Shown here: one piece after another, positions 17,164-25,000 of the stretch
How the letters are laid out: each line of letters begins with the position of its first letter
Numbering within the stretch: the first letter of the stretch is position 1
DNA from: CAYGFH01 sp964356315
GTDB lineage: Bacteria > Patescibacteriota > Microgenomatia > UBA10105 > UBA927
Assembly: GCA_964356315.1 (NCBI GenBank)
Contig: CAYHHA010000002.1
Coordinates: forward strand, 1-64,000
Direction: 5' to 3'
Length of the DNA: 64,000 bases
Position numbers and translations under genes: made by a program
The notes under the pieces: generated by a model
The model's input: only the letters and a program-made list of their open reading frames with translations
Database searches by the model: none
Told to the model about the DNA's origin: nothing

Positions 17164-17332
17164 ATATGTTTCCATAGTATACAATACTAGGATTTTGAAT
17201 GTTTCAAATATATCTAAAACATTCGCTTTGATAGTATGAATGAAAAATAATTATTCGGCAACACGAAAATAGAATATCCATTGCATGAATATTCACGAGA
17301 GAATATACTCAGAGACGGAGGGTTTGAAACAT

Positions 17333-17695
17333 ATGACTAAAATATTGATTCTTGAAGATGAATCATCGATACGATTTCCTTTGAAGGAAAAATTAATCGC
17401 TTCAGGATATGAGGTATATACCGCTGTAGATGGGGAGGAAGGGTTATCAGAAGTGACTGTGAGCAAACCTGATTTAATATTGCTCGATCTTTATATGCCA
17501 AAGATAGATGGGGTGACTTTTATAAGTAAACTGAGAAAAAATGATTGGGGAGCTAATATACCAGTTATCGTATTTACAAACTTAGGGTCTCAAACTATAG
17601 AAGATCAACTAAAAGCATACAATATTTCAGGATTTTTTCTTAAAGCAAATACGACTCTTGATGAGATACTCCAAAAAATTCAAGAGATAATTTGA
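17333..17695 (+). CDS. Single-domain response regulator
   Basis: This 120-residue CheY-like receiver has Glu8/Asp9/Glu10, phosphoacceptor Asp52 in LLDLYMPKIDG, Thr82 and Lys104. It resembles the receiver at 9050-9448 (both have RKNDWG/REDAWG and VIVF-T/S-N segments), which suggests duplication. The start at 17333 follows a GGAGGG site 10 bases upstream. An upstream in-frame ATG at 17285 would add 16 non-homologous residues. Confidence 0.88.
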   Translation: MTKILILEDESSIRFPLKEKLIASGYEVYTAVDGEEGLSEVTVSKPDLILLDLYMPKIDGVTFISKLRKNDWGANIPVIVFTNLGSQTIEDQLKAYNISGFFLKANTTLDEILQKIQEII

Positions 17696-17787
17696 GGCAA
17701 TTTATCTGAATACTGATTGCGATTATTAAGTATATATTTAATAGAAATGTTGTTTATAGCATATTTCTCTGATACCATCATAAATAT

Positions 17788-18039
17788 ATGAAGAATAAAT
17801 ATGTGTACGCGTTTTGTATGGTTGTGATCGTCTTAGTATTATCTTTAGCATTTTTACGTGTGTCAAAAACTGCTAGCTCTAGAGGAGAAGATTGCAGTAA
17901 GTATTCGTCTAAAGACGGATACACAGGATGTATGAGTATAGTGCAGGGTAAAGAAAAAGTATGTAAATTTAAAGTTGACAATACGATTAACGAGACTACT
18001 CAAAAAATGGAATTTACGTATACCTGCATGAAGAAATAA
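17788..18039 (+). CDS. Small exported Cys-containing protein
   Basis: This 83-residue protein begins with a lysine-containing segment and a hydrophobic helix (about 6-24), which would act as signal peptide or anchor. The exported part is about 55 residues with four cysteines (in EDCSKY, TGCMS, KVCKF and YTCMKK), suggesting two disulfides. I do not recognise the family. Confidence 0.65.
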   Translation: MKNKYVYAFCMVVIVLVLSLAFLRVSKTASSRGEDCSKYSSKDGYTGCMSIVQGKEKVCKFKVDNTINETTQKMEFTYTCMKK

Positions 18040-18053
18040 TGAGCAGGTAATGG

Positions 18054-18059
18054 TATATT
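18054..18059 (+). promoter_or_regulatory. -10 box of the 5'-nucleotidase gene
   Basis: The extended box TGGTATATT ends 9 bases before the TTG start codon at 18069. Confidence 0.5.
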
Positions 18060-18068
18060 AGTCACATC

Positions 18069-19526
18069 TTGAAAAAACTTACCATTCTTCATTCTAACGA
18101 TATCCACGGAGATTTTTTGTCTGAAATTCAAACTGGCAAAGGAAATCTCATTGGTGGGCTCGCGTTGTTATCTGGGTATATTAACCAAGTGCGGAAAGAG
18201 GAAGAAAATGTGCTCTTTGTAGTGTCTGGGGACATGGTTCAGGGGTCTCTCATTGATAGTGAATATAAGGGGATATCAACCATGGAGATTATGAATTATC
18301 TATCTCCAGATGTTGTCGGGCTTGGAAATCATGAATTTGACTATGGCCTACCACACCTTCTTTTTTTGGAGAAAATGGCAAATTTCCCAATTGTGAACGC
18401 AAATTTGTACATAAAAAAATATCACAAACGCTTGATGAATCCATATCATATTATAAAAAAAGCAGGACTTGATATATTGTTCACTGGCATCATCACGGAA
18501 AAAATACTCGATGCATTGAAAGCTGATTCACTTATTGGAAGCTTTGTGAATCTAGAAGAGGCGAGTCATGAGGTAGGAAAAATTTGTAATGCATACAGAA
18601 ATGATGATATAGATCTCACAATTTTACTTACTCACATTGGGTATGAATCCGATATAGAATTTGCTAAATTATTAAAACCGCAATGGGGTGTAGATATAAT
18701 AATTGGTGGTCATTCACATACAGTTCTTAAGAAGCCTGAGAAAGTAAATAACATACTCATCGCGACTGCTGGGACTGGGTCAGATCAGATTGGTAGATTT
18801 GACATCGTCTTGGACGAGGACACAAATAAGATAGTCGAGTACACATGGAAACTTATACCAATTAATAACGAAACAGCAAAACCAGATATAGCACTGGAAG
18901 AATATATCTATTCATTTAAGAATAAAATTGATACAAAGTATTCTGTTGTTTTGGGCAAGTTTGCGCGTGTATTGACTCATTCGAAGAGAGAAATCGAAAC
19001 TTCTCTAGGGAACCTTGTTGCTGATGCATTTGCTCTTATTGGATCTTCCGACGTAGCGCTAGTAGGAAGTGGATCAATACGTCAGAATTCATTAGGGCCT
19101 ATTGTCACGCTGAAAGATTTCCTTCAGTGTTTTCCCTATGATGACAGTCTGCATAGATTTGAAGTAACTGGTAAGCAAATTCGATCTATGTTCTCTTTTT
19201 GGATGAGACCGGAAAACAGAACAGGAGAAGGGGAGTGCTATCAGGTAAATAGTGACATCGTGGCAGTATATGATGAGCGGGCAAAATCATTACAATCATT
19301 ATTTGTGAACCATAAGCCAGTTAAAGACTCTGCGGTTTATACGCTTATTCTTCAAGGGTATCATTATATGAATGCGTTATCGTATCTGAATATTTCGGAA
19401 TCTGAATTGTTTCATGCTGGAAAACATACGATCGTCACTACATCAGTGCAAGATGTGTTGGAAGAGTATTTTAAATCAAACCAGAATATTTCAGCCCAGG
19501 TAGAGGGAAGGCTTCTCTATAAATAA
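18069..19526 (+). CDS. 5'-nucleotidase / UshA-like metallophosphatase
   Basis: This 485-residue protein has a calcineurin-like phosphatase domain with NDIHGDF, SGDMVQGS, GNHEFDYG, THIGYESD and IIGGHSHT metal-binding motifs. A C-terminal 5'-nucleotidase substrate domain covers about 290-470. Members hydrolyse nucleotides and sugar nucleotides. No signal peptide is seen, unlike periplasmic UshA, so it is likely cytoplasmic, perhaps for nucleotide salvage. The start codon is TTG at 18069; no nearby ATG precedes the first beta strand. Confidence 0.9.
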   Translation: MKKLTILHSNDIHGDFLSEIQTGKGNLIGGLALLSGYINQVRKEEENVLFVVSGDMVQGSLIDSEYKGISTMEIMNYLSPDVVGLGNHEFDYGLPHLLFLEKMANFPIVNANLYIKKYHKRLMNPYHIIKKAGLDILFTGIITEKILDALKADSLIGSFVNLEEASHEVGKICNAYRNDDIDLTILLTHIGYESDIEFAKLLKPQWGVDIIIGGHSHTVLKKPEKVNNILIATAGTGSDQIGRFDIVLDEDTNKIVEYTWKLIPINNETAKPDIALEEYIYSFKNKIDTKYSVVLGKFARVLTHSKREIETSLGNLVADAFALIGSSDVALVGSGSIRQNSLGPIVTLKDFLQCFPYDDSLHRFEVTGKQIRSMFSFWMRPENRTGEGECYQVNSDIVAVYDERAKSLQSLFVNHKPVKDSAVYTLILQGYHYMNALSYLNISESELFHAGKHTIVTTSVQDVLEEYFKSNQNISAQVEGRLLYK

Positions 19527-19587
19527 TGTATAATGCTTCTACTGTGCTCGCACTAGTGAACTATGTTGGAGCGTATTATTGATCTAT

Positions 19588-20079
19588 CTAAGTGTTATTC
19601 ACAATCCATTTTAAATCATTCTTTGAAGCTTCAATCAAAGCAGCATTAACTCTATAGTCGCTATTAATAGAAATGGCAATCTCCAATGTGTCAGGGTGTA
19701 TCTTTATATAATTTGTTAACCATTCAACATCATAATTTGAAATATACTCTATTCCGTATTTCCATTCGACGATCAATAATGGCGACTCATATGGGTCAGA
19801 AAATACCGTTTTATATTCTGTTTTCCAAATCACAAGATCTTTACATACCTCATTTTTGCTCTCATCAGTTTGGTAAGTTTGTTTAACCCTAACCTCGATG
19901 CCGATTTGAGAAGAAGAATAAAATGCAGTATTCGGTTGAATAACGCGGAGTAAATTTGAAAAAACAAAACGGCTTATTATCTCTCGCTCTTTCCCTATCC
20001 ATGCCTCATTTTTGAGAGTGGTGGCGAATGATAGGATTTCGCGCTTAAATATCCGCAATAAATCTTGATCATCTTCCAT
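19588..20079 (-). CDS. Hypothetical protein with PD-(D/E)XK-like core
   Basis: This 163-residue protein is not confidently recognised. The segment KDLVIW, followed after about 13 residues by LLIVEWKY, fits the D...ExK arrangement of the restriction-endonuclease-like fold. The helix-rich N-terminus contains a predicted DNA-contact-like basic segment. The start at 20079 is preferred to an in-frame ATG at 20184 because the extended box TGGTATACT (20087-20092 core) ends 7 bases before it. Nuclease activity is inference. Confidence 0.6.
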   Translation of the reverse strand: MEDDQDLLRIFKREILSFATTLKNEAWIGKEREIISRFVFSNLLRVIQPNTAFYSSSQIGIEVRVKQTYQTDESKNEVCKDLVIWKTEYKTVFSDPYESPLLIVEWKYGIEYISNYDVEWLTNYIKIHPDTLEIAISINSDYRVNAALIEASKNDLKWIVNNT

Positions 20080-20086
20080 TAAAAAA

Positions 20087-20092
20087 AGTATA
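20087..20092 (-). promoter_or_regulatory. Leaderless -10 box of the PD-(D/E)XK-like gene
   Basis: TGGTATACT on the minus strand ends 7 bases before ATG 20079. Confidence 0.55.
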
Positions 20093-20315
20093 CCATAAAC
20101 TTTGTAGCCATCCAGCGATACATATACGGACTTTTTGAGGCTAAAATATTGCACTCTTTTTATCTGAAATATGACTTTCTTCACCGGTTTTAAAACATAA
20201 GAAGCATATTATATAAATATATATTCAATTCAATATATCGATGAAATGCTTATAGGGTTGAAAGCTAATATCAAATATTTACGAAGCGAAGGAAATCAAT
20301 AGATAAGAATTACAA

Positions 20316-20567
20316 ATGGAAAATATCAACGGTCAGTTGGCAATTTCCATACTTATCAATTTGATCTACCTATTCAGAGAGATTGATTTTGATCAAGACG
20401 TTGAAGTTAGGATCAGTTTTAATACTGTAAGTGGTCGAGTAACTGCCTCGAATAGCGATACAATCGATATTTCATTAGAAAAGCATGTTGGAGAAACAGT
20501 TCATGAATCGTATTTAATCATCTCAAGTAATTTTTTATTACAAAAACTATTACAACACCTGGTGTGA
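20316..20567 (+). CDS. Small hypothetical protein
   Basis: This 83-residue acidic protein is unrecognised. A TAAGAA-like -10 box ends 6 bases before ATG 20316. The sequence alternates hydrophobic and polar residues, suggesting a small alpha/beta fold (VEVRISFNTVSGRV; SYLIISSNFLL). It is followed by a possible terminator at 20608-20650. Confidence 0.5.
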   Translation: MENINGQLAISILINLIYLFREIDFDQDVEVRISFNTVSGRVTASNSDTIDISLEKHVGETVHESYLIISSNFLLQKLLQHLV

Positions 20568-20607
20568 GATATCCCTTCGATTCTACTCAGGGTAAATCTT
20601 CACACAT

Positions 20608-20650
20608 CAGGAGTCTTAATTACGGATTGTCGTTAATCCTGAATTTTTTT
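20608..20650 (+). terminator. Possible terminator
   Basis: CAGGA (20608-20612) can pair with TCCTG (20637-20641), with further pairing inside, and seven T residues follow. It overlaps the 3' end of the convergent methyltransferase gene. The stem is imperfect. Confidence 0.4.
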
Positions 20651-21379
20651 CGCCCCTATTATTATAAATGTAGGGATGTGGTGAGATTTTTGCAATTTCT
20701 TGGAATAATCATTGGCGAATCCTTTGGATTCGGGCTCGATGATACGATGAGTATACAATCCGTATGATGCCATTGTGTTAACCAATTCATTCAAAGGGTG
20801 ATTGTACATAGTTAGCTTTGTTTTGTTATCCCATCCGGACACAACAGTTCGTTTTGCCTGTTTTAGATATCCTGTCGTTTTGATAAACAGTGTTTCTTTT
20901 TTGCCTACCGCTCCCGTCATCCATTCAGAAAGGGGATACATGGGTCTGAAAAAATGATTTGTGGAATAGGCAAAGACTCCATTTGGTTTTAATACCGAAG
21001 CGATCCCTTTGCATAGAGCATTGAGGTCTTTGATGTAGTGAATCACCATATTCATAACGACGGAATCAAATTGTGAGTCCTCAAATCCAGAAAAATCTGT
21101 TGTGTCTCTCACTGAATACATGATATCTATGTTTGAGCTTTTGTTTCTAGCTATCTCGATAAGAGAGTGCGACTCATCTGACGCAAATATAGTTGCACCT
21201 TTTTTTGCAAAATATTTGGCCATATATCCGTTGCCACAGCCAATATCGTATATAGTTTTCCCCTCTGGATTGCCTATGATTTCGTAAATTGCTGGGTCTA
21301 TCTGTGTCTTGTGGAAATAATCACCTGATTCTCCCATTGAAGTATTGTACTGATTGGCGAATGTATCGTATGAAGACAT
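20633..21379 (-). CDS. Class I SAM-dependent methyltransferase
   Basis: This 248-residue protein has motif I YDIGCGNGY, an acidic end to the second strand (FASDES), and VVMNMVIHYI plus LKPNGVFAYS as later Rossmann motifs. It resembles small-molecule methyltransferases; the substrate is unknown. The start at 21379 is set by TACAAT (21386-21391) 6 bases upstream. In-frame ATGs at 21385 and 21412 lie on or before that promoter. Confidence 0.85.
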   Translation of the reverse strand: MSSYDTFANQYNTSMGESGDYFHKTQIDPAIYEIIGNPEGKTIYDIGCGNGYMAKYFAKKGATIFASDESHSLIEIARNKSSNIDIMYSVRDTTDFSGFEDSQFDSVVMNMVIHYIKDLNALCKGIASVLKPNGVFAYSTNHFFRPMYPLSEWMTGAVGKKETLFIKTTGYLKQAKRTVVSGWDNKTKLTMYNHPLNELVNTMASYGLYTHRIIEPESKGFANDYSKKLQKSHHIPTFIIIGAKKIQD

Positions 21380-21385
21380 ATGCAT

Positions 21386-21391
21386 ATTGTA
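21386..21391 (-). promoter_or_regulatory. Leaderless -10 box of the methyltransferase gene
   Basis: TACAAT on the minus strand ends 6 bases before ATG 21379. Confidence 0.65.
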
Positions 21392-21400
21392 CTCCACAAA

Positions 21401-21427
21401 AAAACCTGCCAAATTGGCAGGTTTTTA
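21401..21427 (-). terminator. Terminator of the tRNA-Asn transcript
   Basis: The stem ACCTGCCA/TGGCAGGT with a 3-base loop is flanked by A and T runs on both sides, so it can end transcription in either direction. It lies 10 bases after the tRNA 3' end. Confidence 0.75.
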
Positions 21428-21437
21428 ATTTACTTTG

Positions 21438-21721
21438 CTCTCCCGCGAGGATTCGAACCTCGAACCATCATCTTACAGAAACCCTCTTGTTACCAAAAGG
21501 ACTGGACTATCTCATCATCCCGCTTGAGCGGGAGCCGGGTATATAGTCTCTACACATTTATCCTTCGATTTCGCTCTTACGAGTTCTATCAAAGAAATTT
21601 AGCTCGGGATTTTCCTTATTATGAATAAGGGGTTCCCCGAATTAGCCCGATGTTCCATCGATCATTACTGATCGAGGCTGCCAATTGACAGGATGCCGCT
21701 CTACCGTTGAGCTACGGGAGA
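21438..21721 (-). tRNA. tRNA-Asn(GUU) interrupted by a group I intron
   Basis: Exon 1 (21721-21688) gives the acceptor strand TCTCCCG, D-arm GCTC/GAGC and the anticodon loop up to U35. Exon 2 (21475-21438) gives U36, the rest of the anticodon stem, a T-arm CGAGG/CCTCG with loop TTCGAAT, acceptor strand CGGGAGA and discriminator G. Joined, the anticodon loop reads CTGTTAA with anticodon GUU (Asn). The spliced tRNA is 72 nt; pair 27-43 is a G-A mismatch. CCA is not encoded, so a CCA-adding enzyme is needed. The Asn anticodon G34 is a queuosine site, and queA lies at 37.8 kb. Confidence 0.9.
21476..21687 (-). ncRNA. Group I self-splicing intron (212 nt) in tRNA-Asn
   Basis: The intron begins after U35 and ends with the terminal G (21476). 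The internal guide GGCAG pairs with exon CUGU, giving the required U-G wobble at the 5' splice site (P1). P2 is CGATCA-GTAA-TGATCG. The core segments TAATTCGGGG, ATCCCGAGC, AGAGACTATA and GATAGTCC correspond in order to P4-P7 regions of the Anabaena tRNA-Leu intron (subgroup IC3-like). CCCGCT-CAA-GCGGG fits P8. No homing endonuclease is encoded. Confidence 0.88.
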
Positions 21722-21738
21722 TTTCAACGAACTTTGCT

Positions 21739-21744
21739 ATTATA
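21739..21744 (-). promoter_or_regulatory. -10 box of the tRNA-Asn gene
   Basis: TATAAT on the minus strand lies 17 bases before the mature tRNA 5' end, leaving a short 5' leader for RNase P to remove. Confidence 0.6.
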
Positions 21745-21772
21745 ACAGAATATAAGGCTAAATAAATAGCGT

Positions 21773-21778
21773 TATAAT
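21773..21778 (+). promoter_or_regulatory. Leaderless -10 box of the signal peptidase-CAP gene
   Basis: TATAAT ends 6 bases before the GTG start codon at 21785. Confidence 0.68.
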
Positions 21779-21784
21779 GATCTT

Positions 21785-23194
21785 GTGGGAAGAAAAAACA
21801 TACAGACTGCAATACATTCGCAGATAGCTACTTTTCTAAAGCGTGCAATAATGGTGATTCTGGTTTTTCCATTTTTGCTACTTATCTTCTTTTCAATTGG
21901 TGCAGAAATACGGGAACGACTAGGCTTTAATACAGAGGGTATACAGATTGTGGGAACGGGATCTATGTATCCCACTTTTCCCAAAGGACATGGCAAAACT
22001 CCAAGGGAACTGGCAGATGAAGTGGTTGCTGCACCCGGAATGTTGCCATATCCTAACGGATTCGTTTTACTGGGGAAGCGATATTTTGGACATACTATCG
22101 GAAGGGGAGATATCGTCGTTCTTATAAACGATCGAACGAGATCTGTATCAAAGGAATTATATGGCACGGCGTCCGGATGGGTAAAACGGGTTGTTGCCCT
22201 CGAGGGAGATACGCTGGAGCTTCGAAGCGGTATTGTGTACATAAATGGACATCCAACCCACGAGCCATATACTGCAAAAGCTCGGTCAACATTTGGAGAA
22301 GAATTTCTGAAAGACTGCAGCGTGGTGACCGTACCTGATGCTCAGGTGTTTGTGATGGGGGATAACAGGAAAGGGAGTGGAGATTCACGGGAGATTGGAT
22401 TTATCCCACTCTCTGACATAAACCATGTGTTGCCGCTTGAGAGTCAGAAGGGAACACTTGATCAGCATTGGCGCGATACTGCAGGTGACTTTGACGAATC
22501 GGCAAAAATCAAACTGGATAAGACCGCCTACCTCTCACTACTAAATGAGAAGCGCAAAGAAGCGAAGGTGAAGCCACTTACGTATCAGCCCAAGCTGGAA
22601 GTGTCAGCCAGAAAGCGGGGAGAGATAATACTCAAACACGATGATTTTTCATTCGAGGCAACCCGCAGCGGCTATACCATGGCGCGCGCTATGAGTGATG
22701 CCAATTATTACAACATAGTCTATGGCGAAGCACCTCGTCTTGGCTATTATGAATCTGAAGAGATGCTGGAAAATCAATTTGAATTCCCTGACACAAAAAA
22801 ATTTCTTTTGCACGCTGACTATCAGGAGATTGGAATATCTGAGGTCGAAGGATATATCAACGGATGCCCTGCACAGATCATTGTTCAGCATTTTGCTGGA
22901 TATGTTCCACCAAATTACAGTAATTCAGTAAAAGATAGTTGGCGAAGCGCTGTCATTAATTTTAATTCGATAATTCCCAGTTGGGAAAATGCTCGTGGCC
23001 AACAATATCTGAACCAACAAGAATTGAACGCATTGTTAACCATTTTATATAGACAGCGAGCAATTGCCAGCATAATCTCATCAAAAATGGATGAGAATAT
23101 ATGGCTTTCAAAAACCGAGGAAGCTTCTATAGCTGAATTTGAACGACTTTCCAAAGAATCGAGCAGATTAGCAAATGCATTAAACAATAAGTAA
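21785..23194 (+). CDS. Signal peptidase I fused to a CAP domain
   Basis: This 469-residue protein has an N-terminal membrane helix (about 18-38) and a complete S26 signal peptidase: Ser60 in GTGSMYPTF, Lys134 in WVKRVVALEGD, and MGDNRKGSGDSREIGFIP (191-208). From about 245 to 385 it continues with a CAP/SCP-PR1-like domain (LLNEKRKEAKVKPL as helix 1, then ISEVEGYINGCPAQIIVQHFAGY). The C-terminal 80 residues are helical. Signal peptidases normally end after the catalytic domain, so this is a fusion. It would sit outside the membrane. The start is a leaderless GTG. Confidence 0.87.
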   Translation: MGRKNIQTAIHSQIATFLKRAIMVILVFPFLLLIFFSIGAEIRERLGFNTEGIQIVGTGSMYPTFPKGHGKTPRELADEVVAAPGMLPYPNGFVLLGKRYFGHTIGRGDIVVLINDRTRSVSKELYGTASGWVKRVVALEGDTLELRSGIVYINGHPTHEPYTAKARSTFGEEFLKDCSVVTVPDAQVFVMGDNRKGSGDSREIGFIPLSDINHVLPLESQKGTLDQHWRDTAGDFDESAKIKLDKTAYLSLLNEKRKEAKVKPLTYQPKLEVSARKRGEIILKHDDFSFEATRSGYTMARAMSDANYYNIVYGEAPRLGYYESEEMLENQFEFPDTKKFLLHADYQEIGISEVEGYINGCPAQIIVQHFAGYVPPNYSNSVKDSWRSAVINFNSIIPSWENARGQQYLNQQELNALLTILYRQRAIASIISSKMDENIWLSKTEEASIAEFERLSKESSRLANALNNK

Positions 23195-23225
23195 CTTCTC
23201 CTAGAGTAGTCCTATACATATTTGC

Positions 23226-23231
23226 TATACT
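23226..23231 (+). promoter_or_regulatory. Leaderless -10 box of the GNAT gene
   Basis: The extended box TGCTATACT ends 6 bases before ATG 23238. Confidence 0.68.
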
Positions 23232-23237
23232 AACTTC

Positions 23238-23783
23238 ATGGAGTTAGCAATTCGTTATCTTCGGGCTACTGATACAGCGCAAGCTTCCATTATAGATGCG
23301 ACGTGGTTTGGGGATCATGGAATCTCTAAATCAGCATTGGATGAATTCATCTCACGTTATCCTGATCATGCTATTGCAGTAGTTAATGAGGATGTCGTAT
23401 ACGGATTTGCCACGTTCGAAGTGGTTGAGTCAGGATCATTACCATCCTCGTACATCTCCCAAGGAATGCCGGTTGTGGGTAGAGTATTATTTATCCAACA
23501 ATTTACAACAACTCAAAACTATAGCGGCGACATGAGCATAGATATCATGTTACTGGAAGCTATAGAGGTAATGGCAAGAAAAATCAATTGTTCCGTTATT
23601 GCTGAGGCGCTGGACAGCAATCATGCATACAAAAAAGAAAATAACCCTGATCATGATGCATTCGGATTTTACGAATCAAGAGGCTATGAAAAGGATCTAG
23701 TTCATACGTGGGAGTGGGCAAGTGAGGGATTTCCACCAATTCGATGCACACTGTTTTATAAGAATATTGAAACACGCATTTAG
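23238..23783 (+). CDS. GNAT-like N-acetyltransferase
   Basis: This 181-residue protein has the order of GNAT secondary elements: an N-terminal IRYLRATDTAQASII segment, a central strand with VYGFATFEVV, and the C-terminal DAFGFYESRGYEKD motif common in the family. The acetyl-CoA loop (Q/RxxGxG/A) is not clear, and the middle is divergent, so substrate and even activity are uncertain. It has its own leaderless promoter. Confidence 0.7.
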   Translation: MELAIRYLRATDTAQASIIDATWFGDHGISKSALDEFISRYPDHAIAVVNEDVVYGFATFEVVESGSLPSSYISQGMPVVGRVLFIQQFTTTQNYSGDMSIDIMLLEAIEVMARKINCSVIAEALDSNHAYKKENNPDHDAFGFYESRGYEKDLVHTWEWASEGFPPIRCTLFYKNIETRI

Positions 23784-23807
23784 ATTTTTTTGTTGCAATC
23801 CTAAGAT

Positions 23808-23825
23808 TTGTAATCTACAATACAA
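23808..23825. promoter_or_regulatory. Candidate operator TTGTAAT-N4-AATACAA
   Basis: This site differs by one base from a perfect copy of the palindrome at 15741-15758. It covers the -10 box TACAAT (23816-23821) of the VOC gene at 23830. Confidence 0.5.
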
Positions 23826-23829
23826 ATAT

Positions 23830-24186
23830 ATGTTAAACCTTAATTCAATGATGATCGGGACATCTAAATCCCAAGAGTTAGCCGCCTTTTATGAAAAAGT
23901 GTTCGGCCGAAAAGCGGATATGGTAGAAGGTAATTGGTACGGGTGGAAAATTGGAAATGCATTTTTTTCCATCGGTGAGCATTCTGAGGTACACGGAAAT
24001 TCAAAAGACGCAAATCGTATTATAGTTAACTTCGAAACAAAAGAGATAAAGGATGAATTTGATAGAATAAAGGCCTTAGGTGCCGTAGTCGTGAAGGATC
24101 CATACGAGATGGGCGGTGGTATGATGATCGCAACATTTGCTGATCCAGATGGTAATTATTTTCAACTTATGACGCCTTGGGAATAA
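23830..24186 (+). CDS. VOC/glyoxalase-family protein
   Basis: This 118-residue single-module VOC protein shows LAAFYEKVFGRKADM early and the C-terminal ATFADPDGNYFQLMTPWE, typical of the glyoxalase/bleomycin-resistance superfamily. It probably dimerises. The substrate is unknown. The start at 23830 lies 8 bases after TACAAT; an ORF continuing upstream to 23722 would overlap the GNAT gene and is rejected. It may share a regulator with the MhqO-like gene. Confidence 0.85.
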   Translation: MLNLNSMMIGTSKSQELAAFYEKVFGRKADMVEGNWYGWKIGNAFFSIGEHSEVHGNSKDANRIIVNFETKEIKDEFDRIKALGAVVVKDPYEMGGGMMIATFADPDGNYFQLMTPWE

Positions 24187-24207
24187 TAAGAGTATAGTAT
24201 ATATACT

Positions 24208-24768
24208 ATGAAGGGACAAGGAGCATTAGTCATTGTTCTTGCGATAGCAGCATTGGGTGCGTCATTTGCTGCGGGGTATTTTTATCTGAAGTCACAACAA
24301 AAAACCTCGATGAAATCATCCGAATCGATTGTTGACGTGATAGATACGCCCACTGATAAAGAAGACACTGCGACAGTTACTCCAGTGCAAAAACAATCTG
24401 AGAGTGCTATTCCAGCAGCAAAGAGAGCTCCTCACAGTGCGGTCGTTGTGTTTGAGCCGCCACTTGGCGGAGAATTTAGTGATAAAACTGACATTCAATT
24501 GAAAATTGTTAATCCGTTGCTAGACTATTATGCGGATGAATACGGAGAAGGGTATCTAGTCAGTCTTGCAATTTCTCAAAATACTCAGGTAAGTAAGGCA
24601 CAGTATCCCTACTTAGCAACGGCGATCTTCAAAAACGGGGGGAACTCTGGGTTTGTTATCGGGAAAACAAATGGAGCAATTCAATTTTGGGTACCGGATT
24701 GCATGAAATGTACATTTTCGGCATCGTTTAAAGCCTCTTATCCAGATATTGTGAAAAATTTCGAGTAG
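24208..24768 (+). CDS. Membrane-anchored hypothetical protein
   Basis: This 186-residue protein has an N-terminal hydrophobic segment with small residues (about 5-27), a Ser/Thr/Lys-rich linker (about 30-75) and an exported beta-rich domain (about 78-186). A CMKC pair occurs near the end. The domain is unrecognised but follows the anchor-linker-domain layout of other surface proteins in this window. Confidence 0.62.
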   Translation: MKGQGALVIVLAIAALGASFAAGYFYLKSQQKTSMKSSESIVDVIDTPTDKEDTATVTPVQKQSESAIPAAKRAPHSAVVVFEPPLGGEFSDKTDIQLKIVNPLLDYYADEYGEGYLVSLAISQNTQVSKAQYPYLATAIFKNGGNSGFVIGKTNGAIQFWVPDCMKCTFSASFKASYPDIVKNFE

Positions 24769-24798
24769 CCACAAGGGGACAAATAATCCTATAGTCTA

Positions 24799-24828
24799 TT
24801 GACATGCAAATATGTATTGTGGTATACT
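24799..24828 (+). promoter_or_regulatory. Strong promoter of the DEAD-box helicase gene
   Basis: The -35 box TTGACA (24799-24804) and extended -10 TGGTATACT (core 24823-24828) are separated by 18 bases. The start codon is 172 bases further on, so the mRNA has a long leader. A second -10-like TATAAT (24990-24995) lies 5 bases before ATG 25001 and could give a leaderless form. The TGTGGTATACTC stretch recurs before the RRM gene at 55.0 kb. Confidence 0.72.
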
Positions 24829-24839
24829 CTCATTTAGAT

Positions 24840-24864
24840 AGCAGATTGACCTAGTACATCTGCT
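24840..24864 (+). other. 5'-leader stem-loop of the helicase mRNA
   Basis: AGCAGAT (24840-24846) and ATCTGCT (24858-24864) form a perfect 7-bp stem close to the predicted 5' end. AAAGAT/ATCTTT further down can form a second stem. Such structured leaders are common on cold-induced helicase genes; that role is inferred here. Confidence 0.5.
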
Positions 24865-25000
24865 TAGGGATTTAAAAAGTTCATTGAATTTGTTAAAGAT
24901 AAAGGTACCCCAAGTTTTACAATATTATTGTATCTTTTCTTCTAATTCACTCGTTCATATTTCACTTAGGCAGGCGTATTGGGTTAATTTATAATTTTAT

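Noticed and set aside
21476..21687. Archaeal-type bulge-helix-bulge tRNA intron
   Set aside because: The intron is 212 nt with P1, P4-P8 elements and a terminal G, which fits group I rather than a BHB intron.
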